In this document: piece by piece, positions 34,339-46,641 of the stretch
How the letters are laid out: every line of letters starts with the position of its first letter
How positions within the stretch are numbered: position 1 is the stretch's first letter
DNA from: Allacma fusca
Lineage: Eukaryota; Arthropoda; Collembola; Symphypleona; Sminthuridae
Direction of reading: 5' to 3'
DNA: 64,000 bases
NCBI GenBank assembly: GCA_947179485.1
Contig: OX359246.1
Coordinates: 35,319,632-35,383,631 of the forward strand
Program-made: the position numbers and the translations under genes
The notes under the pieces: model-generated
Told to the model about the DNA's origin: nothing
What the model saw: the letters and a program-made list of their open reading frames with translations, nothing else
Database searches by the model: none

Positions 34339-36286
34339 ATGGTTAATTGTGCAGGAAATTGCAACAAGCAAGCGGTCATGAAGGTTAGTATCAATAGTTT
34401 ATTTTGTATTTAAGTAAATATTAAATCAAAGTTACGAGTGTGGCATAATTTTTTTTGGATGGTTACTTTGTTAAATCTGTGTGAGGAATGGGTTGGAAAT
34501 TAATTCTTTTGAGCGATTGTTATTAAGTTATTTAATTATTTGGATGACGTGTGGAGGAATTATTTGACGGATTTGACAATAATAATGTGCTTGAATATTG
34601 AACAGAGACCTAAAACTGGAGAGGCCCTTTGCCACGACTGTTTCTACCAGGCATTTGAAGATGAAATTCATAAAACTGTGATTTCGAATAACCTTTTTAA
34701 CCCTGGGGACTATGTTGCTGTGGCTGCATCTGGAGGGAAGGATTCTACAGTATTGGCTTTTATTATGAAGCTTTTGAACGAGAGGCATAATTATGGATTG
34801 AAATTAGCGTTACTTTCAGTTGATGAGGGAATATCTGGTATGATGCTCACTTGTGTTTGTCACAGCTGTTGTTTGAATTTTAAATTCCGATGATTTTATC
34901 TGGGGTCTTAAAATATAAATTGGTTATTTTGGAATTGTGTAATGACTTATAGGCTACCGGGATGATAGCTTGGAAACCGTGAAACGAAATGAACAGCAGT
35001 ACGAAATTCCTTTGAGTATATTTTCTTATAAAGATTTGTATGGCTGGACCATGGATGAAATTGTTCGAGAGGTACGTGAAGTTATTGGATTGAAAAACGT
35101 GATCAACTGAGTTGATTGAAGATTTCAAGCTTTTTTGGGTCCATTACTGCTGTTGTTGTCTAACTTTGTCTGATTTAATTAGGTTGGTCGAAAGAATAAC
35201 TGCACATTTTGCGGAGTTTTTCGACGTCAAGCTCTTGATAGAGGAGCAATGCAATTGGGAGTTGACAAAATTGTAACAGGCCATAATGCTGACGATATTG
35301 CTGAGACTGTTTTGATGAACTTACTTCGGGGTGATGTTGCTCGATTGCAGAGGTGTACTGCAATAACTACAGTAATATTTAAATATTAACAAGTGGCTTT
35401 TTCGAACATTGACCTAGAGTTTTTGGAGGATTGACTGACAATGTTTTTTATTGGTTTGTAGGGTGCAGAGGGTGCTCTTCCACGTTGTAAACCGTTTAAA
35501 TATACATATGAGAAGGAGATTGTAATGTATGCATATTACAAAAAACTGGATTATTTTTCCACGGAATGCATTTATTCCCCAAATGCTTACAGGGGGCATG
35601 TAAGGACCCTAATCAAAGATCTTGAGAAGATACGACCATCGTCCATAATTGACATAATTTATTCAGGTTGGATTTAATTTAATTAAGTTTGCTAGTCGCC
35701 TTCATCATTATTTCTGACTAAGTGGTTTTTGAATTTTGGGTTGAAATAAGATGGAAGCAAAAATATGTTATAATTTTACCCTGGGTTTGTAGGTGAGTCC
35801 CTGTCCATCAAGGAGGGAGTAAAAATGCCTACTCAAGGGGTCTGCAAGCGTTGCAGTTACATATCTAGCCAAGATATTTGCAAAGCTTGTGTCATGTTGG
35901 AAGGGCTTAACAAGGGCTTGCCGAAGTTAGGAATAGGCAAGAGCTCTAAAGTGAAGGGGAAAATTAATGGCCTGAATATTAAACCGACCCAGTCTGACGG
36001 ATTGAAAGAAAATGGAAATTATTGCGCGGATCATGCTTATGAAGAGGTAAGCGAATGTGGAGCAGGAACCGCCAGCTCGGGTTGTGAATGTAAAAGAAAT
36101 GTTGAAAATTCGTCAATGGATGAGAACAAAAATGCAGTGCAAAATTGCAGTGACGAAAAAGATTTGAAATTAGACATGAGGAACGAAATTGTACCTCCGG
36201 TTGTTCCGTTACATGATATAGAAAATCTAGCTACGCTAGCTAAGCGACTAACGGTGTCAGATTTGAAGGATACAGTATTTTTGTGA
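34339..36286 (+). CDS. CTU1: cytoplasmic tRNA 2-thiolation protein 1
   Basis: Six exons: 34,339-34,383, 34,606-34,837, 34,953-35,071, 35,183-35,371, 35,462-35,666 and 35,793-36,286, with consistent phases, giving 427 aa. CTU1 (yeast Ncs6) with CTU2 adenylates and thiolates the wobble uridine 34 of cytosolic Lys, Glu and Gln tRNAs, taking sulfur from URM1. Seen: N-terminal zinc-ribbon cysteines (NCAGNC, LCHDC), a PP-loop SGGKDS at residues 57-62, NCTFCG with Cys139 and Cys142, [15 protein letters not shown] at about 164-178, and a C-terminal CKRC/CKAC pair at 281-296 followed by [15 protein letters not shown]. The end is about 80 residues longer than human CTU1 (348 aa) and is a low-complexity acidic/serine tail. 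The start fits the family N-terminus. It is the best-supported gene here. Confidence 0.95.
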
Positions 36287-36292
36287 AATAAA
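36287..36292 (+). terminator. poly(A) signal of CTU1
   Basis: AATAAA begins directly after the TGA stop codon, so the 3' UTR must be very short. Confidence 0.7.
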
Positions 36293-37043
36293 GCCATTCG
36301 ATTTTTGAGAATCACGAAGTATGTTTTCATGTTGTGTGCTTTATTTCACCATCGACACATTGAAATAGAAAGGAAGATTATATCTAAATGTAAGTTTTCT
36401 TGAACAATGAGCCTTCTTATTTCCTCTCCAAAGCTTAGACTTAAATTAATCACATGAAAATAGAGTACTATGACATCGGTAAATATCTATTATTTGTGTA
36501 GAGATTTTATGGAACTCACTACTGGCTGAGGGAAAACAGAATCAAAGAAGTGGAATGATATAAAATAACTTGTTGAGACTTTGGTTCCTTTAATACCAAA
36601 TAAAATTAAGAGTTACCATATTACCGGCATTTATAGAGACTTGACTGATTGTGCGAATTAGTATTAAAATCATTTTCATGAACTTTTATGTACATGTGCA
36701 CTTAAACCAATTACGAAATAATTAAATCTACGTTTGAATAATTATCAAAAATTGGTAGCTTTAATAATATTGTATACAAAATTTCATGCAGGTCTATATT
36801 TCGATAAAACTAATACCAGCCATTATTTGAAAATTGGTACGGACTGCTTGAATAAAAAACTTAATAAACATTAATTAGCCATGAAAAAATGCTAACGCTT
36901 ATTTACAACAACCTCATTTTTTGTGCCATAATAAAATATAGCATTCAAAACAGACGTTACTCCCTTTTGACACTAGATAGGAGCGCTAATACCTAATATT
37001 CTTGCAAAAGTAGAGAGTCTCGATACATTAAAAAAACTTGCAA
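36293..37043. other. convergent intergenic region, CTU1 / ceramide synthase A
   Basis: No gene is seen. About 36,810-37,043 is the 3' flank of ceramide synthase A and aligns with the flanks of copies B (about 46,810-47,041) and C (about 60,970-61,197). Confidence 0.6.
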
Positions 37044-38679
37044 TTAGTCAGATTTACTCGTCTCGTCTTCATCACCATCCTCACTAGAGCTTCGTGAATC
37101 CTTGATCTGAAAATAGAACAGGCTAATCAGATCTGCACAAATCTAATTGTTAAAAATGTGTTTTAATATTTTTTATATAAAAAATTTGGACTGTAATACC
37201 TCCTCTTTTGTGGAAACAGCCTTCAAAGCTATTTTCACAATGTAATAAGTCCAGACGATGTGCATTATGAACAGGGAGCACAGCAGACCATTGAACAAAT
37301 AATACGCCGGCCAGATTCCTATCTCGTTAGCTAATTCAAATAAAGTACTCCGAAGAATATGAAGTGGGTAGATGCATATGCGGGTAACGATCCACAAAAT
37401 AACAAACACACTGAATACCAAATCACAGAGCTTGAACCGTTGAGCGTAGTTGGCCATCTTAGCAAACTGGAATGGTTCAACAATGCACAAAAACTCATTA
37501 TTTAGTAAACTAACCATTATCCATCCAGTCATTGAAAGTTACACATAGGATCATACGTATCTCATTGTTTCTCAAATCTCAAAAGATTTAAAAAACAAAA
37601 TAAAATCTATGCTTAATTCCCAAAATAAAAACAACCCAGTCTAAAACTTACTTCCAGTGGACCATCAGCTGTATCATGAAGTACAAGAATTAGACTTCCG
37701 ATTCGTGTGAAAGAAGCCGTCAGCGAAAAAACTAGAAGCCCAATAGTAACCACGTGATGCGTAAACATCATCCAAAAATCCTTCCGCTTCACATCGAAGA
37801 ACTGAGTCAGGAACAGTGACCAGTAGAATCCAGCTGAGACTGTGTAGTACCACCAGATATCATTATCGACGCCCTTAAAATCAATTAAACCTCAATTAAT
37901 TACCATACTACACAGGTAACACCAATCACCCGTTATTTCTAATAACTTCCATAAACACTTACCTGGCGAGAATAATCAGTGAAGCAATTAGTTGTATTCC
38001 AGAACCAAGGTTTGTTCACAGTGACCAAAAAGCCATAAGACCATAATAACGTATAACAGACGAATCTCCAGCTGATTTATTGTAATTGAATTAAAATATT
38101 TTCATCAGCAACCCAGTCACAAACGGTACATACTTTTGTACTTATTCATATCTATCACATGCAAATTATCACCCCCATCGATCCAACTTACCCACTCTCA
38201 CAAAATTTATCCATTCTCGTCAGTCGATGTCCACCGCCCTGTTTCCTCAACCACCTCTGTACTTGTCTCACTTCCAGTCCCACTTCTTTCGCCAGTTGGG
38301 TCAAAACTTTGTGATCCGGTTTCTGACCCCTCTCAAGCATCAACGATGCATATCGTCGTTCCAGTTCAGGATTCGAGCTCTGATGCTGCGTCGCTCTGGC
38401 CGGAATGCCTAGTTTAAGGCCCAAATTTTCAAAAACATTTCTACAAAATATGAACCAAAAGTGTCAATCATAATTTACACCGCTTTTTCAACCAAAACAA
38501 AATCAAAAGAACACAAACCTTTCCAAAATCCTACGAATCATGATTAAAGCCACGCCAATAAAAATCGGGTAGATCAAATCCGATGTACTACACGGGTCTT
38601 TGATATCCGTCCACGTGTGATTCCCCGGAAGGAAAAAATGTTCATTCCAAAATAAATCCCCCGCAATTGACAGTCCCAT
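37044..38679 (-). CDS. ceramide synthase with Hox-like and TLC domains, copy A
   Basis: Six coding exons on the minus strand: 38,519-38,679, 38,192-38,440, 37,963-38,071, 37,652-37,873, 37,200-37,466 and 37,044-37,106, giving 356 aa. Ceramide synthases N-acylate sphingoid bases with acyl-CoA in the ER membrane. Seen: a luminal N-terminus and first membrane segment (LIYPIFIGVALIMI, about 35-48), a Hox-like domain at about 77-125 with VQRWLRKQ, and a TLC domain from about 129. The TLC domain includes the catalytic-type histidine pair MMFTHH (His212, His213), the LHDTADGPLE signature (Asp240, Asp243) and several hydrophobic helices. The C-terminus is an acidic serine tail, as in vertebrate CerS phosphorylated there. 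An upstream noncoding exon probably ends at 38,783, since the start exon is preceded by an acceptor 6 bases before ATG. It differs more from B and C than they do from each other. Confidence 0.92.
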
Positions 38680-40450
38680 ATTATCTGCAAAAAAAATTAT
38701 ATTTTTATTCTTGAACTTCAAGGTCAGTTACATACATATGTAAAAATAATTGTATACACGTAAATAATCCTGAAACAATTACCTGATCAATTCACACTTG
38801 TTATGTCTGATCCTGAAGTGACACAAAAAACAAAATAATTTTGTTGTAACTATTTTTTATTAAATAAAAATTCGTCCGGGAATATATATAGATCGTACCC
38901 TTTACTTTTATCAACTTCCAAGGAGAACAAAATCAAAAATTAGAATAATTATGTAACGCTAGTAATCTGAGCATGTTTTTACAGAATTCCTGTGCACTTA
39001 ACGAGAGAGACGACTGCGTCAATACACAGAGGGAAATTGCACACGTGCGGAGGCTGCAAAGAAGATCTCTGCCTCAAGACCAAATGAGGTGGGTTACAAC
39101 AACGTTATACAATGCTTATGCTGTAACGTCTAGGGCTACCCCGAGAGCTGCACACACACACGTAAGGATGTATGCTTAACTCAAAGTACCTATGCATTCC
39201 TATGCAAGCCCCAATTCTCTCCTTGCCCCATAACCGCTCATACTCAAGGGATTTAACTACAATTACGTAACTATGTATTTACGAGGAGAATTTTCTGGGG
39301 GTAGGACGACAACAATAACACCTTAGGCAAAAAGAGTAAACAAGCTTCAAAGATTACAACTGGTTATGCTCACGTACTCAATGATCTTTCTTGAGTATAA
39401 GTTTCACTCAAATAATATTATTATGTTTCACAACTCACAAATGCTTACTTAAGAACATCCAATCTTCCAAGTTAAAAAGCAAAAGTTTATTCTTAAATAG
39501 AATGCCTTTTTACGTAACGTATCATTTTGATGGTGCAATGCGTGAGGGGAAATAAATCTGTGCAGGTGCTTTTAGGGGGAAATAATTTAATTATGGAATC
39601 CGGAATGATTTTGTAATTTATATACATAATTTTAAAGGTCGACATTTGCAAATAAGTAAATGTATATTTAAACGGGATATTCTACCTACATGCGTATACT
39701 ATTTCTGGGATAATTAAAAATCTTTGAGGCCCATGATATTATTGGGATATTAGTTTGTAAAGGGAAATATTGATTATTGTAATCCAGGGCTAGTAATAAA
39801 ACGCTGGAAATATGTAATTATTTTTCCTAATGGTTTGTGTGTGCATAGTTCAGGAGGTGGATTAGTAACAATTGAAGCAATTCGTAATAGTTATTACTAT
39901 AATACATTCCTGTATTAAAATATATTTTTATGAAGAAAAGTAGCTGTGATTGGAATAGACTAACTCAAAAATTGTACAGAACAATTCTGTCTTTCTCTGG
40001 TACTTTTAAGGCTTTTGGACGTTTTGGAGTGTCTCTCAATGACACAACTATAAATTTGAGTGTGAATAGTTACGTATTTACAGTAAATAACAGTATGCCA
40101 ATTCTCATGATTAATGATTCTGATTTTCTGACCAAATGTTCAATGTCGGAAAACAGTTTCTCTGCTTTATGGGCTTACGCGTATTGAAATAAGAATTTTA
40201 TTGAGGAATAGCTTGGGATAAACATCTTGATAAGTCTTGGGCCTTCAGTATATTTATTTCTTTACAATCCGGTTACAGTGGACTCTCTTGATAACGGCGT
40301 ACTCTTTTAATACAGAAACAGTGTGTTGTCATCATTTTAGCTTGGTTTTCAAACTCGTCGGTTTACATATTTTTCTGAAGCGTAGAAATTATGAACATGG
40401 AATTGCATCCAAAGTAGATTTAGGATGATATGAAAGGTACGCTTAAGGAG
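38680..40450. other. 5' flank of ceramide synthase A
   Basis: A likely noncoding first exon starts at 38,783 and extends to about 38,830 (donor gtaatt on the minus strand). About 38,875-39,690 is extra sequence absent from the equivalent flanks of B and C; I recognise nothing in it. About 39,740-40,275 matches 49,930-50,442 and 63,430-63,770. A pogo-like end (CAGTGGACTCTC after TA) starts at 40,276. Confidence 0.55.
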
Positions 40451-41658
40451 CAGAGCTGTGTTCAAGTTCAAGTATAACTTGAATAGTTCAATTTCGTATC
40501 AAGTTCAAGTCAAGTCAGGTGCAGACAATTTTGTGACTTGAAACTTGAACATCAAGTTCAAGTGAAATTATAATTTTAACTTGAATTTTCAAGGTCAAGT
40601 TCGATCAAGTTCAAGTTAATAATTTATTACTTGATTGTAAAATCAAGTCAAGTTCAAGTACAATGAATGGAAGTACTTGAATAAAACTTGAGTATAACTT
40701 GAGTTTTTGTCACTGAAAAGCAGCGTAAGCAATGCCTAATTAGTGGCATCCTTGCATCCCACTAAAAATAATATTGGGCGTCAATCATCATAATAATGAC
40801 ATCTTTGTATTTGTTTTCATTCCATTGACATTAAAGTCGCCCCCACGATGGGCAGTGGTCGAGAATAATTCTTGTGTTCTGTTTCCATACTTTGAATTTT
40901 GAATAATTAAAATTTCCGTCTTATTGATTTATAAAGATGTTCTTGATACTCGGAGTTCTTGTTCCATTATAAAAATGAAGTAATTGTTCACTTCACCTGT
41001 TCTGAAGCTAAGAAGAAGTGTGAGAATAATTTATTACAGTATTTCATGTAATCATTTTTGCTGATTTTAAACATGATGGCGCAGAAGAACAACCTTATAA
41101 ATCAACATTGGTTAAATAAAATTAACGACGACAAATATTTATGAATATAACTGCTGGTTACACTCACCAGATGAGTGCAACACTAATGTGAACAGGCCAG
41201 TAATGTGATTTCTAAACTCTTAATAGTACAAATTAGTAAATTAGATTGGACTGCAATTATTTAATCAAGTATTTTAAATTTTTTAGCAATTTTAAAATAA
41301 AGAATATCACTGGCATGCCGTTTAGTTTATCCTAATCACGTCCTAGCCAATTTTAGCTATAATAGTTGTGGACGAAATTTTTAGTATTGTTTATTCATTT
41401 ACGAAAAAAATACTTGAATAATCAAGTTCAAGTACAAGTTCACGTTCAAGTCAAGTTATGTGCCCAACTTGAACGTCAAGTTATGATCAAGTTCAAGTTC
41501 GATAAAATGAACTTGAAAATCGAGTACTTGAATACTCAAGTTGCTCGAGAAACTTGATTCATCAAGTACAAGTGCGGATACCTCGCTTAGACAATTTTCA
41601 AGTTCAAGTCAAGTTCAAGTCAAGTTGTCTAAAATAACTTGACTTGAACGCAGCTCTG
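40451..41658. mobile_element. hAT-like element, word CAAGTT, second family member
   Basis: Same family as 2,981-6,124 but without nested insertions and in the opposite orientation. Ends are CAGAGCTGTGTTCAAG and the complement of CAGAGCTGCGTTCAAG. The exact duplication ttaaggag lies at 40,443-40,450 and 41,659-41,666. Confidence 0.93.
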
Positions 41659-42334
41659 TTAAGGAGAATATGTAGCTAAAATTATGAGTTTGAAAATCAA
41701 GCTAAAATAATGTCAACGACTTCCAAAACCAAAATTACCCAAAAACCATTATTAAAAAAGCTATAAAAAATGTAGACCAATTTCCTCAGAAGACATACAA
41801 TCAACCCAGGCCAAAACATAACGACGTAAAGAATTCCTTTAGTACTTAACTACCCTCCGCTTACACGTGTGTTAGCACATTATACCATTAAGATATATAA
41901 ATCAATAATCCCTAATTCCAATGGTTCTCAAATTATTTTATTTCCACATTTGAAATCATTCCGCCAAGCCCCGAACTTAAAACAATAAACAATTACTCGT
42001 CCGCACATCAATTATCAAATTGCGGGTATCAAAAACACCGGGTACATTTCCATACAAAAGAGGTAAACGATGTGTCATCTGTAAGCATACTTTGAAACTA
42101 CGGTTACAAACGTGTAGAGGACAACACCTCTCAAACAAATATTTAAATGTTAATCAAAGTGCTTAATATATTCTATTAAATGTGACGGATTTCCTGATGT
42201 AATATATATGTTGAACAAACGAAACGACATCTTGGAGATATATTTTGAACACAGACGTGATATGTGGAATAAACTAAATAAAAACGTTTCTCAGCATTTT
42301 AATCTTCTTGGACATAGTGTGGAGGATATGCTTG
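40931..42334. repeat. 1,404-bp direct duplication, left copy
   Basis: Matches 44,869-46,272 at a constant offset of 3,938 with no difference found by eye. It covers part of the CAAGTT element, the spacer after it and the first part of the Penelope-like remnant. Divergence is abrupt at both ends. Confidence 0.9.
42065..42334 (+). pseudogene. Penelope-like element GIY-YIG remnant, copy 1
   Basis: Fragment with an RCVICKHT stretch and, after a break, VIYML, FEHRRDMWNKLNKN and QHFNLLGHSVEDM. The His-Phe-Asn, G-H-S and D-M order is that of the GIY-YIG endonuclease tail of Penelope-like elements; the assignment is by motif only. The GIY core is degraded. It ends where the duplication ends, inside the frame. 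Confidence 0.5.
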
Positions 42335-42422
42335 CATATAGCATTCAAGCCATCCACCAAGGTGGATGGGAAAACTGGGATTGCAATAATTTGTGATTTA
42401 TACAAAATATTAAACTTGACAT

Positions 42423-44384
42423 CAAAGGTGGGCAAATAAAGCCTGCCTATTTTCTTTCAAAAAATATCGCCATCCTATATAGGTTAAATTATTAACCTGG
42501 TTAATAGGTTGTTTCAACGAAAAGAAGAGCCTTGATACCAAGGGTCAAGTACTCTCACTGCCTGCCTATTAGCCTATATCTGTCCTAGTGTGCATTGCTT
42601 GCCTCAGGCAAGTTGCCTGCCTATTTCTGCTGTATAGCTTCTGGCAGCACTTTGCCAGCCTATATATAGGCGATATAATTGTGAGTTTTAGATAGTGCAA
42701 GCCATATGCAGTGTCACATGCAATTGGACACCAATGTATGGGTTTGATTAATTCTTTTATAAACTACATAATCCAGTGGGAATAAATACGGGACCATTAT
42801 GTATGTACTGTGGTATACATGTTCATACACTCTGGTAATTACTGGTATCAGGTAATTCCCGCCTCATTCTCAGTCCGTCTCTGCAAACGTTTTCCCAAAG
42901 ATCTTGTAATCCTGTCCTTAGGGATGTTCCACAAATGACGTCATCCAAAAATCTGGTAAATTACGACTGACTGACTGCATCATAATTCCTCGTCACAACG
43001 AAGGCTGACTGACTGTATACGACGTCATATGTGTATGTATACATGGGAATTGTATAATGCCACAGGGTGCTTTATTATTCAAAACTGAGTTCGTTTGTGA
43101 AAAACATTATTAATTGGCAACAATTAATCGGCTTTGTTTACCTTGTTTTTACCGTCGAGATTTTCTTATTAGCCATCGGTTATAACCGTAATAAAAGTAG
43201 AAGATTAACAATGAGGTCAAAGGTAATTTGAAGTGGGCCACTCATTTAGGCAATAATTTTAAAATAATGTAACAAAAACATTTTACAATAGAAAACTAAT
43301 TTCACCTGGAAATTTTTTAGAATCAATTTACTCTCAAATCACCCAAACAGTTTGCATGTCTCGTTATCGAATGATTTATTACCCACGGCTCCTCCCGTCA
43401 AAAATTGACCCATCCATTCATGCGAAAATCGTATCGCAAGGTTTTTCCATTGCGAGAGCAAATGATAGAATGCATAGATCAATAGATTTCTATGATGTAT
43501 AAAAATGTGCGTTTATATGTGACATACCTTTCCAAGGTTAGATTAGATGGATGACCCTACCAACTTTAGGATAGTATTTGATATTATCGGTCCGCAATAA
43601 GAACCATTACAGTTTTTCAGTTTGGTAAACGGTGACTGCACCATCTGCCGATGATGCAGGTATTACCATGTGTTTATATGTGACCATTTTGATTTCCTTC
43701 GGTAAAAAACTATAAGTTTAACTATTTGTTTGAAGATCGGCTCAGCCGTATGATGTGAGGAAATTTAAATAGAACGTATATACACAACTGCTTATATATA
43801 CTTCTCCGACATATGACGCAGTCGGCATGTTTTTTGAATAACTTTTAGTTGAGAAGTACCAAGATGAGTCAGTTACTCTGTCCCTTATATTACTTACCGA
43901 TATAACTCGGTGACTTTGTGAATTAGTTGCGGAACTAATGACTTTGGATGCTGAGGTCGTTATTTAATCTTACAAACTCGCACGGGATTTTAAATAAGAG
44001 TAACAAAGGGTCTGGGTTAAATCGGTGCAGAAAATGACTTCATGTTATGAAGAAGGGACTGACTGAGTACATCTTGTTAAATCATGCACGGACAATAGTG
44101 ACTAAATGCATGACGTCATTTGTGGCATATCCCTTACCAATTCGTGCTTTGAGAATATTCCGCTCGCCAATAATGCCTAGCCTTTACTTGAACGAACTTG
44201 TAGCCTGCCTGAATAGCCCAGTCGCTTGTTGCGAAATATCTGAATAGCCTAGATTGTCCCTAAGCCAATATTGTAGTGGTGATTGCCCAGCCTAGAACCT
44301 CGCCTAGATTTATATCCCAACTTGCAGCATCCTTGAGCCTTAGCCTATTATAGGGCCTAGAATCTAGGCAGGCGCCCATGTTTG
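42423..44384. mobile_element. hAT-like element, words CCTGCCTAT/TAGGC, with a nested element
   Basis: Ends are CAAAGGTGGGCA and the complement of CAAACATGGGCG. The exact 8-bp duplication cttgacat lies at 42,415-42,422 and 44,385-44,392. GCCTATA/TAGGC words occupy about 42,440-42,675 and 44,170-44,375. A second inverted-repeat element lies inside. Confidence 0.88.
42921..44133. mobile_element. nested element with TGACGTCAT ends and TTA duplication
   Basis: Ends are GGGATGTTCCACAAATGACG and the near-complement of GGGATATGCCACAAATGACG, both continuing TCAT. Flanked by TTA at 42,918-42,920 and 44,134-44,136. A 3-bp TTA duplication is typical of PIF/Harbinger, but no transposase is seen. GACTGACTGA words occur at both ends. 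Confidence 0.72.
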
Positions 44385-44413
44385 CTTGACATTATATAAT
44401 TAGGCTAATTTCT

Positions 44414-44861
44414 AATTTGAAAGAGTGGACCGTCTTGGTTGTGGACGGCTGCCCGTGCAATGCCGCCGCCCTTGCTAGTGTATAATGTTTTTATTTTTTT
44501 TAGAATATTTTTTATAATTTATTTAGTCAGCTATTACTGGCTCAGCAAATTAAAATAAAGCTCGCTTAAATTTGAATCTCAAATCTATAAAAAAAATGTT
44601 AAAAAGTTTTATTACTAATTTCAAATTATTAAGACTTTTTAGCATCCTTTTTTCATTTTTGAGCAAAATTATTCAAAGAGGAAAAAGAAAAAGCACAAAA
44701 CAGTATAATGCTTTAATATTTTTTTTTAATTTAAAAAAATAATTTTAATAATTTATTTACCCAGTTATTGCTGGCTCAGCCAATAAAAAACAGCGCGCGG
44801 AAATTTGAATCTCAAATTCGTATTACACGAAGACGACGACGTCCCACTCTTTCAACTTAGT
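44414..44861. mobile_element. short inverted-repeat element (MITE)
   Basis: The left CTAATTTGAAAGAGTGGAC matches the complement of the right end, CTAAGTTGAAAGAGTGGGAC, and the match continues to CGTC. The A/T-rich interior contains two related segments (tatttagtcagctattactg and tatttacccagttattgctg). No target duplication is clear. Confidence 0.6.
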
Positions 44862-44868
44862 AGATAGG

Positions 44869-46272
44869 ATAAAGATGTTCTTGATACTCGGAGTTCTTGT
44901 TCCATTATAAAAATGAAGTAATTGTTCACTTCACCTGTTCTGAAGCTAAGAAGAAGTGTGAGAATAATTTATTACAGTATTTCATGTAATCATTTTTGCT
45001 GATTTTAAACATGATGGCGCAGAAGAACAACCTTATAAATCAACATTGGTTAAATAAAATTAACGACGACAAATATTTATGAATATAACTGCTGGTTACA
45101 CTCACCAGATGAGTGCAACACTAATGTGAACAGGCCAGTAATGTGATTTCTAAACTCTTAATAGTACAAATTAGTAAATTAGATTGGACTGCAATTATTT
45201 AATCAAGTATTTTAAATTTTTTAGCAATTTTAAAATAAAGAATATCACTGGCATGCCGTTTAGTTTATCCTAATCACGTCCTAGCCAATTTTAGCTATAA
45301 TAGTTGTGGACGAAATTTTTAGTATTGTTTATTCATTTACGAAAAAAATACTTGAATAATCAAGTTCAAGTACAAGTTCACGTTCAAGTCAAGTTATGTG
45401 CCCAACTTGAACGTCAAGTTATGATCAAGTTCAAGTTCGATAAAATGAACTTGAAAATCGAGTACTTGAATACTCAAGTTGCTCGAGAAACTTGATTCAT
45501 CAAGTACAAGTGCGGATACCTCGCTTAGACAATTTTCAAGTTCAAGTCAAGTTCAAGTCAAGTTGTCTAAAATAACTTGACTTGAACGCAGCTCTGTTAA
45601 GGAGAATATGTAGCTAAAATTATGAGTTTGAAAATCAAGCTAAAATAATGTCAACGACTTCCAAAACCAAAATTACCCAAAAACCATTATTAAAAAAGCT
45701 ATAAAAAATGTAGACCAATTTCCTCAGAAGACATACAATCAACCCAGGCCAAAACATAACGACGTAAAGAATTCCTTTAGTACTTAACTACCCTCCGCTT
45801 ACACGTGTGTTAGCACATTATACCATTAAGATATATAAATCAATAATCCCTAATTCCAATGGTTCTCAAATTATTTTATTTCCACATTTGAAATCATTCC
45901 GCCAAGCCCCGAACTTAAAACAATAAACAATTACTCGTCCGCACATCAATTATCAAATTGCGGGTATCAAAAACACCGGGTACATTTCCATACAAAAGAG
46001 GTAAACGATGTGTCATCTGTAAGCATACTTTGAAACTACGGTTACAAACGTGTAGAGGACAACACCTCTCAAACAAATATTTAAATGTTAATCAAAGTGC
46101 TTAATATATTCTATTAAATGTGACGGATTTCCTGATGTAATATATATGTTGAACAAACGAAACGACATCTTGGAGATATATTTTGAACACAGACGTGATA
46201 TGTGGAATAAACTAAATAAAAACGTTTCTCAGCATTTTAATCTTCTTGGACATAGTGTGGAGGATATGCTTG
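44869..46272. repeat. 1,404-bp direct duplication, right copy
   Basis: Right copy of 40,931-42,334. It begins inside the CAAGTT element, whose left end is therefore missing here; the right end of that element falls at 45,596, followed by ttaaggag. It runs on into an uninterrupted Penelope-like frame. Confidence 0.9.
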
Positions 46273-46517
46273 TTATTGGATTAAAGTACGCATCAAGAGA
46301 TGATAACGTAAGAATTGAAACCGAAAACCGAATGATCCATTTCTTTAAATTTATTGCATTGCCTGGACTAAACATCAAAATACTGAAGAAATATCCACGA
46401 CTCAGGACAATAAGTTCGACCGGAGATTTCCCGGGATTATTAGCAAAACGTTTTTTAAAATGGCTTAACAATTTTCATATTTTTTTAAAAAAGAGTAATG
46501 ATCGTTTAGAAAATTGA
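46003..46517 (+). pseudogene. Penelope-like element GIY-YIG remnant, copy 2
   Basis: The longest copy: a 123-codon frame at 46,146-46,517 with HFNLLGHSVEDM, VIGLKYASRD, an ETENRMIHFF stretch and LPGLNI. In Penelope-like elements the tail has H-F-N, G-H-S, D-M, then R-x-x-x-E-x-x-W-I and P-x-G-L-N; here the tryptophan is Met, and GLN is kept. No reverse transcriptase is nearby, so it is a 5'-truncated remnant. Copies lie at 42,065 and 59,557. Confidence 0.5.
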
Positions 46518-46581
46518 AAAACCATTAATATAAATTTGTGAATGATTGTAATATGCAATAATTTGAATGTTACTACTAGTA

Positions 46582-46641
46582 GATAGATAGATGATATTTA
46601 TTCAGGTCGATTTTTGGCCTTGGCCCTTACAACCTTTTTGA
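46582..46641 (-). mobile_element. 60-bp truncated retroelement tail with (GATA) repeat
   Basis: The insert begins gatagatagatg on the plus strand and is flanked by the exact 10-bp duplication actactagta (46,572-46,581 and 46,642-46,651). Read on the minus strand it ends in a TCTATC microsatellite tail, as some LINEs and SINEs do. The same insert with the same duplication occurs at 60,739-60,799, so it predates that duplication. Confidence 0.7.

Noticed and set aside
34528-34788. Minus-strand frame over CTU1 exon 2
   Set aside because: Shadow of the PP-loop exon; no family features.
38136-38417. Plus-strand frames opposite ceramide synthase exon 2 (also at 62,758-62,943)
   Set aside because: They are antisense shadows of the Hox-like exon, which has correct splice sites and family motifs on the minus strand.
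42335-42396. End of the 62-codon frame starting at 42,208 as a distinct protein variant
   Set aside because: The frame switches to unrelated sequence exactly at the duplication breakpoint, so this C-terminus is accidental. The ccatccacc/ggtggatgg palindrome there is short and may be chance.
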